Assembly: GCF_964340395.1 (NCBI RefSeq)
Contig: NC_135561.1
Span: 22,653,986-22,717,985, forward strand
DNA from: Glandiceps talaboti
Taxonomy: Eukaryota; Hemichordata; Enteropneusta; Spengelidae
Direction of reading: 5' to 3'
DNA: 64,000 nucleotides
How positions within the stretch are numbered: position 1 is the stretch's first letter; each line of letters begins with the position of its first letter. A program made the position numbers and the translations under genes. Positions 30,501-45,500 of the stretch are shown piece by piece. Under the pieces are notes generated by a model that ran no database searches, was not told where the DNA came from, and was given only the letters and a program-made list of their open reading frames with translations.

Positions 30501-33500
30501 TGTTAACAGTGACATAGCTATTAGTAGTGTCTGTTAACAGTGACATAGGTATTAGTAGTGTCTGTTAACAGTGACATAGGTATTAGTAGTGTCTGTTAAC
30601 AGTGACATAGGTATTAGTAGTGTCTGTTAACAGTGATATAGCTATTAGTAGTGTCTGTTAACAGTGACATATGTATTAGTAGTGTCTGTTAACAGTGACA
30701 TATGTATTAGTAGTGTCTGTTAACAGTGACATAGGTATTAGTAGTGTCTGTTAACAGTGACATAGGTATTAGTAGTGTCTGTTAACAGTGACATAGCTAT
30801 TAGTAGTGTCTGATAACAGTGACATACCTATTAGTAGTGTCTGATAACAGTGACATAGCTATTAGTAGTGTCTGTTAACAGTGACATAGGTATTAGTAGT
30901 GTCTGTTAACAGTGATATAGGTATTAGTAGTGTCTGTTAACAGTGACATAGGTATTAGTAGTGTCTGTTAACAGTGACATATGTATTAGTAGTGTCTGTT
31001 AACAGTGACATAGGTATTAGTAGTGTCTGTTGACAGTGACATAGGTATTAGTAGTGTCTGTTAACAGTGACATAGGTATTAGTAGTGTATGTTAACAGTG
31101 ACATAGCTATTAGTAGTGTCTGTTAACAGTGACATAGCTATTAGTAGTGTCTGTTAACAGTGATATATGTATTAGTAGTGTCTGTTAACAGTGACATAGC
31201 TATTAGTAGTGTCTGTTAACAGTGACATAGCTATTAGTAGTGTCTGTTAACAGTGACATATGTATTAGTAGTGTCTGTTAACAGTGACATAGGTATTAGT
31301 AGTGTCTGTTAACAGTGATATAGGTATTAGTAGTGTCTGTTAACAGTGACATATGTATTAGTAGTGTCTGTTAACAGTGACATATGTATTAGTAGTGTCC
31401 GTTAACAGTGACATAGCTATTAGTAGTGTCTGTAACAGTGACATATGTATTAGTAGTGTCTGTTAACAGTGACATAGCTATTAGTAGTGTCTGTTAACAG
31501 TGACATAGCTATTAGTAGTGTCTGTTAACAGTGACATAGGTATTAGTAGTGTCTGTTAACAGTGACATAGCTATTAGTAGTGTCTGTTAACAGTGACATA
31601 GCTATTAGTAGTGTCTGTTAACAGTGACATAGGTATTAGTAGTGTCTGATAACAGTGACATAGGTATTAGTAGTGTCTGTTAACAGTGGCATAGGTATTA
31701 GTAGTGTCTGTTAACAGTGACATAGGTATTAGTAGTGTCTTTTAACAGTGACATAGGTATTAGTAGTGTCTTTTAACAGTGACATAGGTATTAGTAGTGT
31801 CTGTTAACAGTGACATAGCTATTAGTAGTGTCTGTTAACAGTGACATAGCTATTAGTAGTGTCTGTTAACAGTGACATAGCTATTAGTAGCTATAGTGTC
31901 TGTTAACAGTGACATAGGTATTAGTAGTGTCTTTTAACAGTGACATAGGTATTAGTAGTGTCTGCTAACAGTGACATAGGTATTAGTAGTGTCTGTTAAC
32001 AGTGATATAGCTATTAGTAGTGTCTGTTAACAGTGACATAGGTATTAGTAGTGTCTGCTAACAGTGACATAGGTATTAGTAGTGTCTGTTAACAGTGACA
32101 TAGCTATTAGTAGTGTCTGTTAACAGTGACATAGCTATTAGTAGTGTATGTTAACAGTGACATAGGTATTAGTAGTGTCTGTTAACAGTGACATAGGTAT
32201 TAGTAGTGTCTTTTAACAGTGACATAGGTATTAGTAGTGTCTGCTAACAGTGACATAGGTATTAGTAGTGTCTGTTAACAGTGACATAGGTATTAGTAGT
32301 GTCTGTTAACAGTGACATAGGTATTAGTAGTGTCTGTTAACAGTGACATAGCTATAAGTAGTGTCTGTTAACAGTGACATAGCTATTAGTAGTGTCTGTT
32401 AACAGTGACATAGCTATTAGTAGTGTCTGTTAACAGTGACATAGGTATTAGTAGTGTCTTTTAACAGTGACATAGGTATTAGTAGTGTCTGCTAACAGTG
32501 ACATAGGTATTAGTAGTGTCTGTTAACAGTGACATAGCTATTAGTAGTGTCTGTTAACAGTGACATAGGTATTAGTAGTGTCTTTTAACAGTGACATAGG
32601 TATTAGTAGTGTCTGCTAACAGTGACATAGGTATTAGTAGTGTCTGTTAACAGTGACATAGCTATTAGTAGTGTCTGTTAACAGTGACATAGCTATTAGT
32701 AGTGTATGTTAACAGTGACATAGGTATTAGTAGTGTCTGTTAACAGTGACATATGTATTAGTAGTGTCTGTTAACAGTGATATAGATATTAGTAGTGTCT
32801 GTTAACAGTAACATAGGTATTAGTAGTGTCTGTTAACAGTGACATAGGTATTAGTCAGGGTATTAGTAGTGTCTGTTAACAGTGACATAGGTATTAGTAG
32901 TGTCTGTTAACAGTGACATAGGTATTAGTAATGTCTTTTAACAGTGACATAGGTATTAGTAGTGTCTGTTAACAGTGACATAGGTATTAGTAGTGTCTGT
33001 TAACAGTGACATAGCTATTAGTAGTGTCTGTTAACAGTGACATAGGTATTAGTAGTGTCTGTTAACAGTGACATAGGTATTAGTAGTGTCTTTTAACAGT
33101 GACATAGGTATTAGTAGTGTCTGTTAACAGTGACATAGCTATTAGTAGTGTCTGTTAACAGTGACATAGCTATTAGTAGTGTCTGTTAACAGTGACATAG
33201 CTATTAGTAGCTATAGTGTCTGTTAACAGTGACATAGGTATTAGTAGTGTCTTTTAACAGTGACATAGGTATTAGTAGTGTCTGCTAACAGTGACATAGG
33301 TATTAGTAGTGTCTGTTAACAGTGATATAGCTATTAGTAGTGTCTGTTAACAGTGACATAGGTATTAGTAGTGTCTGCTAACAGTGACATAGGTATTAGT
33401 AGTGTCTGTTAACAGTGACATAGCTATTAGTAGTGTCTGTTAACAGTGACATAGCTATTAGTAGTGTATGTTAACAGTGACATAGGTATTAGTAGTGTCT

Positions 33501-36500
33501 GTTAACAGTGACATAGGTATTAGTAGTGTCTTTTAACAGTGACATAGGTATTAGTAGTGTCTGCTAACAGTGACATAGGTATTAGTAGTGTCTGTTAACA
33601 GTGACATAGCTATTAGTAGTGTCTGTTAACAGTGACATAGCTATTAGTAGTGTCTGTTAACAGTGACATAGGTATTAGTAGTGTCTGTTAACAGTGACAT
33701 AGGTATTAGTAGTGTCTGTTAACAGTGACATAGGTATTAGTAGTGTCTGTTAACAGTGATATAGCTATTAGTAGTGTCTGTTAACAGTGACATATGTATT
33801 AGTAGTGTCTGTTAACAGTGACATATGTATTAGTAGTGTCTGTTAACAGTGACATAGGTATTAGTAGTGTCTGTTAACAGTGACATAGGTATTAGTAGTG
33901 TCTGTTAACAGTGACATAGCTATTAGTAGTGTCTGATAACAGTGACATACCTATTAGTAGTGTCTGATAACAGTGACATAGCTATTAGTAGTGTCTGTTA
34001 ACAGTGACATAGGTATTAGTAGTGTCTGTTAACAGTGATATAGGTATTAGTAGTGTCTGTTAACAGTGACATAGGTATTAGTAGTGTCTGTTAACAGTGA
34101 CATATGTATTAGTAGTGTCTGTTAACAGTGACATAGGTATTAGTAGTGTCTGTTGACAGTGACATAGGTATTAGTAGTGTCTGTTAACAGTGACATAGGT
34201 ATTAGTAGTGTATGTTAACAGTGACATAGCTATTAGTAGTGTCTGTTAACAGTGACATAGCTATTAGTAGTGTCTGTTAACAGTGATATATGTATTAGTA
34301 GTGTCTGTTAACAGTGACATAGCTATTAGTAGTGTCTGTTAACAGTGACATAGCTATTAGTAGTGTCTGTTAACAGTGACATATGTATTAGTAGTGTCTG
34401 TTAACAGTGACATAGGTATTAGTAGTGTCTGTTAACAGTGATATAGGTATTAGTAGTGTCTGTTAACAGTGACATATGTATTAGTAGTGTCTGTTAACAG
34501 TGACATATGTATTAGTAGTGTCCGTTAACAGTGACATAGCTATTAGTAGTGTCTGTAACAGTGACATATGTATTAGTAGTGTCTGTTAACAGTGACATAG
34601 CTATTAGTAGTGTCTGTTAACAGTGACATAGCTATTAGTAGTGTCTGTTAACAGTGACATAGGTATTAGTAGTGTCTGTTAACAGTGACATAGCTATTAG
34701 TAGTGTCTGTTAACAGTGACATAGCTATTAGTAGTGTCTGTTAACAGTGACATAGGTATTAGTAGTGTCTGATAACAGTGACATAGGTATTAGTAGTGTC
34801 TGTTAACAGTGGCATAGGTATTAGTAGTGTCTGTTAACAGTGACATAGGTATTAGTAGTGTCTTTTAACAGTGACATAGGTATTAGTAGTGTCTGCTAAC
34901 AGTGACATAGGTATTAGTAGTGTCTGTTAACAGTGACATAGCTATTAGTAGTGTCTGTTAACAGTGACATAGGTATTAGTAGTGTCTGCTAACAGTGACA
35001 TAGGTATTAGTAGTGTCTGTTAACAGTGACATAGCTATTAGTAGTGTCTGTTAACAGTGACATAGCTATTAGTAGTGTCTGTTAACAGTGACATAGGTAT
35101 TAGTAGTGTCTGTTAACAGTGACATAGGTATTAGTAGTGTCTTTTAACAGTGACATAGGTATTAGTAGTGTCTGCTAACAGTGACATAGGTATTAGTAGT
35201 GTCTGTTAACAGTGACATAGGTATTAGTAGTGTCTTTTAACAGTGACATAGGTATTAGTAGTGTCTGCTAACAGTGACATAGGTATTAGTAGTGTCTGTT
35301 AACAGTGACATAGCTATTAGTAGTGTCTGTTAACAGTGACATAGCTATTAGTAGTGTCTGTTAACAGTGACATAGGTATTAGTAGTGTCTGTTAACAGTG
35401 ACATAGGTATTAGTAGTGTCTTTTAACAGTGACATAGGTATTAGTAGTGTCTGCTAACAGTGACATAGGTATTAGTAGTGTCTGTTAACAGTGACATAGG
35501 TATTAGTAGTGTCTGTTAACAGTGACATAGGTATTAGTAGTGTCGGTTAACAGTGACATAGGTATTAGTAGTGTCTGATAACAGTGACATAGGTATTAGT
35601 AGTGTCTGTTAACAGTGATATAGCTATTAGTAGTGTCTGTTAACAGTGACACATGTATTAGTAGTGTATGTTAACAGTGACATAGGTATTAGTAGTGTCT
35701 GTTAACAGTGACATAGGTATTAGTAGTGTCTGTTAACAGTGACATAGGTATTATTAGTGTCTGCTAACAGTGACATAGGTATTAGTAGTGTCTGTTAACA
35801 GTGATATAGCTATTAGTAGTGTCTGTTAACAGTGACATAGGTATTAGTAGTGTCTGTTAACAGTGATATAGCTATTAGTAGTGTCTGTTAACAGTGATAT
35901 AGCTATTAGTAGTGTCTGTTAACAGTGACATAGGTATTAGTAGTGTCTGTTAACAGTGACATAGGTATTAGTAGTGTCTTTTAACAGTGACATAGGTATT
36001 AGTAGTGTCTGCTAACAGTGACATAGGTATTAGTAGTGTCTGTTAACAGTGACATAGGTATTAGTAGTGTCTGTTAACAGTGACATAGGTATTAGTAGTG
36101 TCTGTTAACAGTGACATAGGTATTAGTAGTGTCTGTTAACAGTGACATAGGTATTAGTAGTGTCTTTTAACAGTGACATAGGTATTAGTAGTGTCTGCTA
36201 ACAGTGACATAGGTATTAGTAGTGTCTGTTAACAGTGACATATGTATTAGTAGTGTCTGTTAACAGTGACATATGTATTAGTAGTGTCTGTTAACAGTGA
36301 CATAGCTATTAGTAGTGTCTGTTAACAGTGACATAGGTATTAGTAGTGTCTGTTAACAGTGACATAGCTATTAGTAGTGTCTGAATACAGTGACATACCT
36401 ATTAGTAGTGTCTGATAACAGTGACATAGGTATTAGTAGTGTCTGTTAACAGTGACATAGGTATTAGTAGTGTCTGTTAACAGTAACATAGGTATTAGTA

Positions 36501-39500
36501 GTGTCTGTTAACAGTAACATAGGTATTAGTAGTGTCTGTTAACAGTGACATAGCTATTAGTAGTGTCTGTTAACAGTGACATAGGTATTAGTAGTGTCTG
36601 TTAACAGTGACATAGGTATTAGTAGTGTCTTTTAACAGTGACATAGGTATTAGTAGTGTCTGCTAACAGTGACATAGGTATTAGTAGTGTCTGTTAACAG
36701 TGACATAGGTATTAGTAGTGTCTGTTAACAGTGATATAGCTATTAGTAGTGTCTGTTAACAGTGACATAGCTATTAGTAGTGTCTGTTAACCTTGACATA
36801 GGTATTAGTAGTGTCTGTTAACAGTGACATAGGTATTAGTAGTGTCTGTTAACAGTGATATAGCTATTAGTAGTGTCTGTTAACAGTGACATAGCTATTA
36901 GTAGTGTCTGTTAACAGTGACATAGGTATTAGTAGTGTCTGTTAACAGTGACATAGGTATTAGTAGTGTCTGTTAACAGTGATATAGCTATTAGTAGTGT
37001 CTGTTAACAGTGACATAGGTATTAGTAGTGTCTGTTAACAGTGACATAGGTATTAGTAGTGTCTGTTAACAGTGACATAGGTATTAGTAGTGTCTGTTAA
37101 CAGTGACATAGCTATAAGTAGTGTCTGTTAACAGTGACATAGCTATTAGTAGTGTCTGTTAACAGTGACATAGCTATTAGTAGTGTCTGTTAACAGTGAC
37201 ATAGGTATTAGTAGTGTCTTTTAACAGTGACATAGGTATTAGTAGTGTCTGCTAACAGTGACATAGGTATTAGTAGTGTCTGTTAACAGTGACATAGATA
37301 TTAGTAGTGTCTGTTAACAGTGACATAGCTATTAGTAGTGTCTTTTAACAGTGACATAGGTATTAGTAGTGTCTGCTAACAGTGACATAGGTATTAGTAG
37401 TGTCTGTTAACAGTGACATAGCTATTAGTAGTGTCTGTTAACAGTGACATAGCTATTAGTAGTGTATGTTAACAGTGACATAGGTATTAGTAGTGTCTGT
37501 TAACAGTGACATATGTATTAGTAGTGTCTGTTAACAGTGATATAGATATTAGTAGTGTCTGTTAACAGTGACATAGGTATTAGTAGTGTCTGTTAACAGT
37601 GACATAGGTATTAGTCAGGGTATTAGTAGTGTCTGTTAACAGTGACATAGGTATTAGTAGTGTCTGTTAACAGTGACATAGCTATTAGTAGTGTCTGTTA
37701 ACAGTGACATAGGTATTAGTAGTGTCTGTTAACAGTGACATAGGTATTAGTAGTGTCTTTTAACAGTGACATAGGTATTAGTAGTGTCTGCTAACAGTGA
37801 CATAGGTATTAGTAGTGTCTGTTAACTGTGACATAGGTATTAGTAGTGTCTGTTAACAGTGATATAGCTATTAGTAGTGTCTGTTAACAGTGACATAGCT
37901 ATTAGTAGTGTCTGTTAACCTTGACATAGGTATTAGTAGTGTCTGTTAACAGTGACATAGGTATTAGTAGTGTCTGTTAACAGTGATATAGCTATTAGTA
38001 GTGTCTGTTAACAGTGACATAGCTATTAGTAGTGTCTGTTAACAGTGACATAGGTATTAGTAGTGTCTGTTAACAGTGACATAGGTATTAGTAGTGTCTG
38101 TTAACAGTGATATAGCTATTAGTAGTGTCTGTTAACAGTGACATAGGTATTAGTAGTGTCTGTTAACAGTGACATAGGTATTAGTAGTGTCTGTTAACAG
38201 TGACATAGGTATTAGTAGTGTCTGTTAACAGTGACATAGCTATAAGTAGTGTCTGTTAACAGTGACATAGCTATTAGTAGTGTCTGTTAACAGTGACATA
38301 GCTATTAGTAGTGTCTGTTAACAGTGACATAGGTATTAGTAGTGTCTTTTAACAGTGACATAGGTATTAGTAGTGTCTGCTAACAGTGACATAGGTATTA
38401 GTAGTGTCTGTTAACAGTGACATAGCTATTAGTAGTGTCTGTTAACAGTGACATAGCTATTAGTAGTGTATGTTAACAGTGACATAGGTATTAGTAGTGT
38501 CTGTTAACAGTGACATATGTATTAGTAGTGTCTGTTAACAGTGATATAGATATTAGTAGTGTCTGTTAACAGTGACATAGATATTAGTAGTGTCTGTTAA
38601 CAGTGACATAGCTATTAGTAGTGTCTTTTAACAGTGACATAGGTATTAGTAGTGTCTGCTAACAGTGACATAGGTATTAGTAGTGTCTGTTAACAGTGAC
38701 ATAGCTATTAGTAGTGTCTGTTAACAGTGACATAGCTATTAGTAGTGTATGTTAACAGTGACATAGGTATTAGTAGTGTCTGTTAACAGTGACATATGTA
38801 TTAGTAGTGTCTGTTAACAGTGATATAGATATTAGTAGTGTCTGTTAACAGTGACATAGGTATTAGTAGTGTCTGTTAACAGTGACATAGGTATTAGTAG
38901 TGTCTGTTAACAGTGACATAGGTATTAGTAGTGTCTGTTAACAGTGACATAGCTATAAGTAGTGTCTGTTAACAGTGACATAGCTATTAGTAGTGTCTGT
39001 TAACAGTGACATAGCTATTAGTAGTGTCTGTTAACAGTGACATAGGTATTAGTAGTGTCTTTTAACAGTGACATAGGTATTAGTAGTGTCTGCTAACAGT
39101 GACATAGGTATTAGTAGTGTCTGTTAACAGTGACATAGCTATTAGTAGTGTCTGTTAACAGTGACATAGCTATTAGTAGTGTATGTTAACAGTGACATAG
39201 GTATTAGTAGTGTCTGTTAACAGTGACATATGTATTAGTAGTGTCTGTTAACAGTGATATAGATATTAGTAGTGTCTGTTAACAGTGACATAGATATTAG
39301 TAGTGTCTGTTAACAGTGACATAGCTATTAGTAGTGTCTTTTAACAGTGACATAGGTATTAGTAGTGTCTGCTAACAGTGACATAGGTATTAGTAGTGTC
39401 TGTTAACAGTGACATAGCTATTAGTAGTGTCTGTTAACAGTGACATAGCTATTAGTAGTGTATGTTAACAGTGACATAGGTATTAGTAGTGTCTGTTAAC

Positions 39501-42500
39501 AGTGACATATGTATTAGTAGTGTCTGTTAACAGTGATATAGATATTAGTAGTGTCTGTTAACAGTGACATAGGTATTAGTAGTGTCTGTTAACAGTGACA
39601 TAGGTATTAGTCAGGGTATTAGTAGTGTCTGTTAACAGTGACATAGGTATTAGTAGTGTCTGTTAACAGTGACATAGGTATTAGTAATGTCTTTTAACAG
39701 TGACATAGGTATTAGTAGTGTCTGTTAACAGTGACATAGCTATTAGTAGTGTCTGTTAACAGTGACATAGGTATTAGTAGTGTCTGTTAACAGTGACATA
39801 GGTATTAGTAGTGTCTGTTAACAGTGACATAGGTATTAGTAGTGTCTGTTAACAGTGACATAGGTATTAGTAGTGTCTGTTAACAGTGATATAGATATTA
39901 GTAGTGTCTGTTAACAGTGACATAGGTATTAGTAGTGTCTGTTAACAGTGACATAGGTATTAGTCAGGGTATTAGTAGTGTCTGTTAACAGTGACATAGG
40001 TATTAGTAGTGTCTGTTAACAGTGACATAGGTATTAGTAATGTCTTTTAACAGTGACATAGGTATTAGTAGTGTCTGTTAACAGTGACATAGCTATTAGT
40101 AGTGTCTGTTAACAGTGACATAGGTATTAGTAATGTCTGTTAACAGTGACATAGGTATTAGTAGTGTCTTTTAACAGTGACATAGGTATTAGTAGTGTCT
40201 GTTAACAGTGACATAGCTATTAGTAGTGTCTGTTAACAGTGACATAGCTATTAGTAGTGTCTGTTAACAGTGACATAGCTATTAGTAGCTATAGTGTCTG
40301 TTAACAGTGACATAGGTATTAGTAGTGTCTTTTAACAGTGACATAGGTATTAGTAGTGTCTGCTAACAGTGACATAGGTATTAGTAGTGTCTGTTAACAG
40401 TGATATAGCTATTAGTAGTGTCTGTTAACAGCGACATAGGTATTAGTAGTGTCTGCTAACAGTGACATAGGTATTAGTAGTGTCTGTTAACAGTGACATA
40501 GCTATTAGTAGTGTCTGTTAACAGTGACATAGCTATTAGTAGTGTATGTTAACAGTGACATAGGTATTAGTAGTGTCTGTTAACAGTGACATAGGTATTA
40601 GTAGTGTCTTTTAACAGTGACATAGGTATTAGTAGTGTCTGCTAACAGTGACATAGGTATTAGTAGTGTCTGTTAACAGTGACATAGCTATTAGTAGTGT
40701 CTGTTAACAGTGACATAGCTATTAGTAGTGTCTGTTAACAGTGACATAGGTATTAGTAGTGTCTGTTAACAGTGACATAGGTATTAGTAGTGTCTGTTAA
40801 CAGTGACATAGGTATTAGTAGTGTCTGTTAACAGTGATATAGCTATTAGTAGTGTCTGTTAACAGTGACATATGTATTAGTAGTGTCTGTTAACAGTGAC
40901 ATATGTATTAGTAGTGTCTGTTAACAGTGACATAGGTATTAGTAGTGTCTGTTAACAGTGACATAGGTATTAGTAGTGTCTGTTAACAGTGACATAGCTA
41001 TTAGTAGTGTCTGATAACAGTGACATACCTATTAGTAGTGTCTGATAACAGTGACATAGCTATTAGTAGTGTCTGTTAACAGTGACATAGGTATTAGTAG
41101 TGTCTGTTAACAGTGATATAGGTATTAGTAGTGTCTGTTAACAGTGACATAGGTATTAGTAGTGTCTGTTAACAGTGACATATGTATTAGTAGTGTCTGT
41201 TAACAGTGACATAGGTATTAGTAGTGTCTGTTGACAGTGACATAGGTATTAGTAGTGTCTGTTAACAGTGACATAGGTATTAGTAGTGTATGTTAACAGT
41301 GACATAGCTATTAGTAGTGTCTGTTAACAGTGACATAGCTATTAGTAGTGTCTGTTAACAGTGATATATGTATTAGTAGTGTCTGTTAACAGTGACATAG
41401 CTATTAGTAGTGTCTGTTAACAGTGACATAGCTATTAGTAGTGTCTGTTAACAGTGACATATGTATTAGTAGTGTCTGTTAACAGTGACATAGGTATTAG
41501 TAGTGTCTGTTAACAGTGATATAGGTATTAGTAGTGTCTGTTAACAGTGACATATGTATTAGTAGTGTCTGTTAACAGTGACATATGTATTAGTAGTGTC
41601 CGTTAACAGTGACATAGCTATTAGTAGTGTCTGTAACAGTGACATATGTATTAGTAGTGTCTGTTAACAGTGACATAGCTATTAGTAGTGTCTGTTAACA
41701 GTGACATAGCTATTAGTAGTGTCTGTTAACAGTGACATAGGTATTAGTAGTGTCTGTTAACAGTGACATAGCTATTAGTAGTGTCTGTTAACAGTGACAT
41801 AGCTATTAGTAGTGTCTGTTAACAGTGACATAGGTATTAGTAGTGTCTGATAACAGTGACATAGGTATTAGTAGTGTCTGTTAACAGTGATATAGCTATT
41901 AGTAGTGTCTGTTAACAGTGGCATAGGTATTAGTAGTGTCTGTTAACAGTGACATAGGTATTAGTAGTGTCTTTTAACAGTGACATAGGTATTAGTAGTG
42001 TCTGCTAACAGTGACATAGGTATTAGTAGTGTCTGTTAACAGTGACATAGCTATTAGTAGTGTCTGTTAACAGTGACATAGCTATTAGTAGTGTCTGTTA
42101 ACAGTGACATAGGTATTAGTAGTGTCTGTTAACAGTGACATAGGTATTAGTAGTGTCTTTTAACAGTGACATAGGTATTAGTAGTGTCTGCTAACAGTGA
42201 CATAGGTATTAGTAGTGTCTGTTAACAGTGACATAGGTATTAGTAGTGTCTGTTAACAGTGACATAGGTATTAGTAGTGTCGGTTAACAGTGACATAGGT
42301 ATTAGTAGTGTCTGATAACAGTGACATAGGTATTAGTAGTGTCTGTTAACAGTGATATAGCTATTAGTAGTGTCTGTTAACAGTGACATATGTATTAGTA
42401 GTGTCTGTTAACAGTGACATATGTATTAGTAGTGTCTGTTAACAGTGACATAGGTATTAGTAGTGTCTGTTAACAGTGACATAGGTATTAGTAGTGTCTG

Positions 42501-45500
42501 TTAACAGTGACATAGCTATTAGTAGTGTCTGATAACAGTGACATACCTATTAGTAGTGTCTGATAACAGTGACATAGCTATTAGTAGTGTCTGTTAACAG
42601 TGACATAGGTATTAGTAGTGTCTGTTAACAGTGATATAGGTATTAGTAGTGTCTGTTAACAGTGACATAGGTATTAGTAGTGTCTGTTAACAGTGACATA
42701 TGTATTAGTAGTGTCTGTTAACAGTGACATAGGTATTAGTAGTGTCTGTTGACAGTGACATAGGTATTAGTAGTGTCTGTTAACAGTGACATAGGTATTA
42801 GTAGTGTATGTTAACAGTGACATAGCTATTAGTAGTGTCTGTTAACAGTGACATAGCTATTAGTAGTGTCTGTTAACAGTGATATATGTATTAGTAGTGT
42901 CTGTTAACAGTGACATAGCTATTAGTAGTGTCTGTTAACAGTGACATAGCTATTAGTAGTGTCTGTTAACAGTGACATATGTATTAGTAGTGTCTGTTAA
43001 CAGTGACATAGGTATTAGTAGTGTCTGTTAACAGTGATATAGGTATTAGTAGTGTCTGTTAACAGTGACATATGTATTAGTAGTGTCTGTTAACAGTGAC
43101 ATATGTATTAGTAGTGTCCGTTAACAGTGACATAGCTATTAGTAGTGTCTGTAACAGTGACATATGTATTAGTAGTGTCTGTTAACAGTGACATAGCTAT
43201 TAGTAGTGTCTGTTAACAGTGACATAGCTATTAGTAGTGTCTGTTAACAGTGACATAGGTATTAGTAGTGTCTGTTAACAGTGACATAGCTATTAGTAGT
43301 GTCTGTTAACAGTGACATAGCTATTAGTAGTGTCTGTTAACAGTGACATAGGTATTAGTAGTGTCTGTTAACAGTGACATAGGTATTAGTAGTGTCTTTT
43401 AACAGTGACATAGGTATTAGTAGTGTCTGCTAACAGTGACATAGGTATTAGTAGTGTCTGTTAACAGTGACATAGGTATTAGTAGTGTCTGTTAACAGTG
43501 ACATAGGTATTAGTAGTGTCGGTTAACAGTGACATAGGTATTAGTAGTGTCTGATAACAGTGACATAGGTATTAGTAGTGTCTGTTAACAGTGATATAGC
43601 TATTAGTAGTGTCTGTTAACAGTGACACATGTATTAGTAGTGTCTGTTAACAGTGATATAGGTATTAGTAGAGTCTGTTAACAGTGACATAGGTATTATT
43701 AGTGTCTGCTAACAGTGACATAGGTATTAGTAGTGTCTGTTAACAGTAACATAGGTATTAGTAGTGTCTGTTAACAGTGATATAGCTATTAGTAGTGTCT
43801 GTTAACAGTGACATAGGTATTAGTAGTGTCTGTTAACAGTGACATAGGTATGAATAGTGTCTGTTAACAGTGATATAGCTATTAGTAGTGTCTGTTAACA
43901 GTGACATAGGTATTAGTAGTGTCTGTTAACAGTGACATAGGTATTAGTAGTGTCTTTTAACAGTGACATAGGTATTAGTAGTGTCTGCTAACAGTGACAT
44001 AGGTATTAGTAGTGTCTGTTAACAGTGACATAGGTATTAGTAGTGTCTGTTAACAGTGACATAGGTATTAGTAGTGTCTGTTAACAGTGACATAGGTATT
44101 AGTAGTGTCTGTTAACAGTGACATAGGTATTAGTAGTGTCTTTTAACAGTGACATAGGTATTAGTAGTGTCTGCTAACAGTGACATAGGTATTAGTAGTG
44201 TCTGTTAACAGTGACATATGTATTAGTAGTGTCTGTTAACAGTGACATATGTATTAGTAGTGTCTGTTAACAGTGACATAGGTATTAGTAGTGTCTGTTA
44301 ACAGTGACATAGGTATTAGTAGTGTCTGTTAACAGTGACATAGCTATTAGTAGTGTCTGAATACAGTGACATACCTATTAGTAGTGTCTGCTAACAGTGA
44401 CATAGGTATTAGTAGTGTCTGTTAACAGTGACATAGCTATTAGTAGTGTCTGTTAACGGTGACATAGGTATTAGTAGTGTCTGTTAACAGTGACATAGGT
44501 ATTAGTAGTGTCTGTTAACAGTGACATAGGTATTAGTAGTGTCTTTTAACAGTGACATAGGTATTAGTAGTGTCTGCTAACAGTGACATAGGTATTAGTA
44601 GTGTCTGTTAACAGTGACATATGTATTAGTAGTGTCTGTTAACAGTGACATATGTATTAGTAGTGTCTGTTAACAGTGACATAGCTATTAGTAGTGTCTG
44701 TTAACAGTGACATAGGTATTAGTAGTGTCTGTTAACAGTGACATAGCTATTAGTAGTGTCTGAATACAGTGACATACCTATTAGTAGTGTCTGATAACAG
44801 TGACATAGGTATTAGTAGTGTCTGTTAACAGTGACATAGGTATTAGTAGTGTCTGTTAACAGTGACATAGGTATTAGTAGTGTCTGTTAACAGTAACATA
44901 GGTATTAGTAGTGTCTGTTAACAGTAACATAGGTATTAGTAGTGTCTGTTAACAGTGACATAGCTATTAGTAGTGTCTGTTAACAGTGACATAGGTATTA
45001 GTAGTGTCTGTTAACAGTGACATAGGTATTAGTAGTGTCTTTTAACAGTGACATAGGTATTAGTAGTGTCTGCTAACAGTGACATAAGTATTAGTAGTGT
45101 CTGTTAACAGTGACATAGGTATTAGTAGTGTCTGTTAACAGTGATATAGCTATTAGTAGTGTCTGTTAACAGTGACATAGCTATTAGTAGTGTCTGTTAA
45201 CAGTGACATAGGTATTAGTAGTGTCTGTTAACAGTGACATAGGTATTAGTAGTGTCTGTTAACAGTGATATAGCTATTAGTAGTGTCTGTTAACAGTGAC
45301 ATAGCTATTAGTAGTGTCTGTTAACAGTGACATAGGTATTAGTAGTGTCTGATAACAGTGACATAGGTATTAGTAGTGTCTGTTAACAGTGATATAGCTA
45401 TTAGTAGTGTCTGTTAACAGTGACATAGGTATTAGTAGTGTCTGTTAACAGTGACATAGGTATTAGTAGTGTCTTTTAACAGTGACATAGGTATTAGTAG

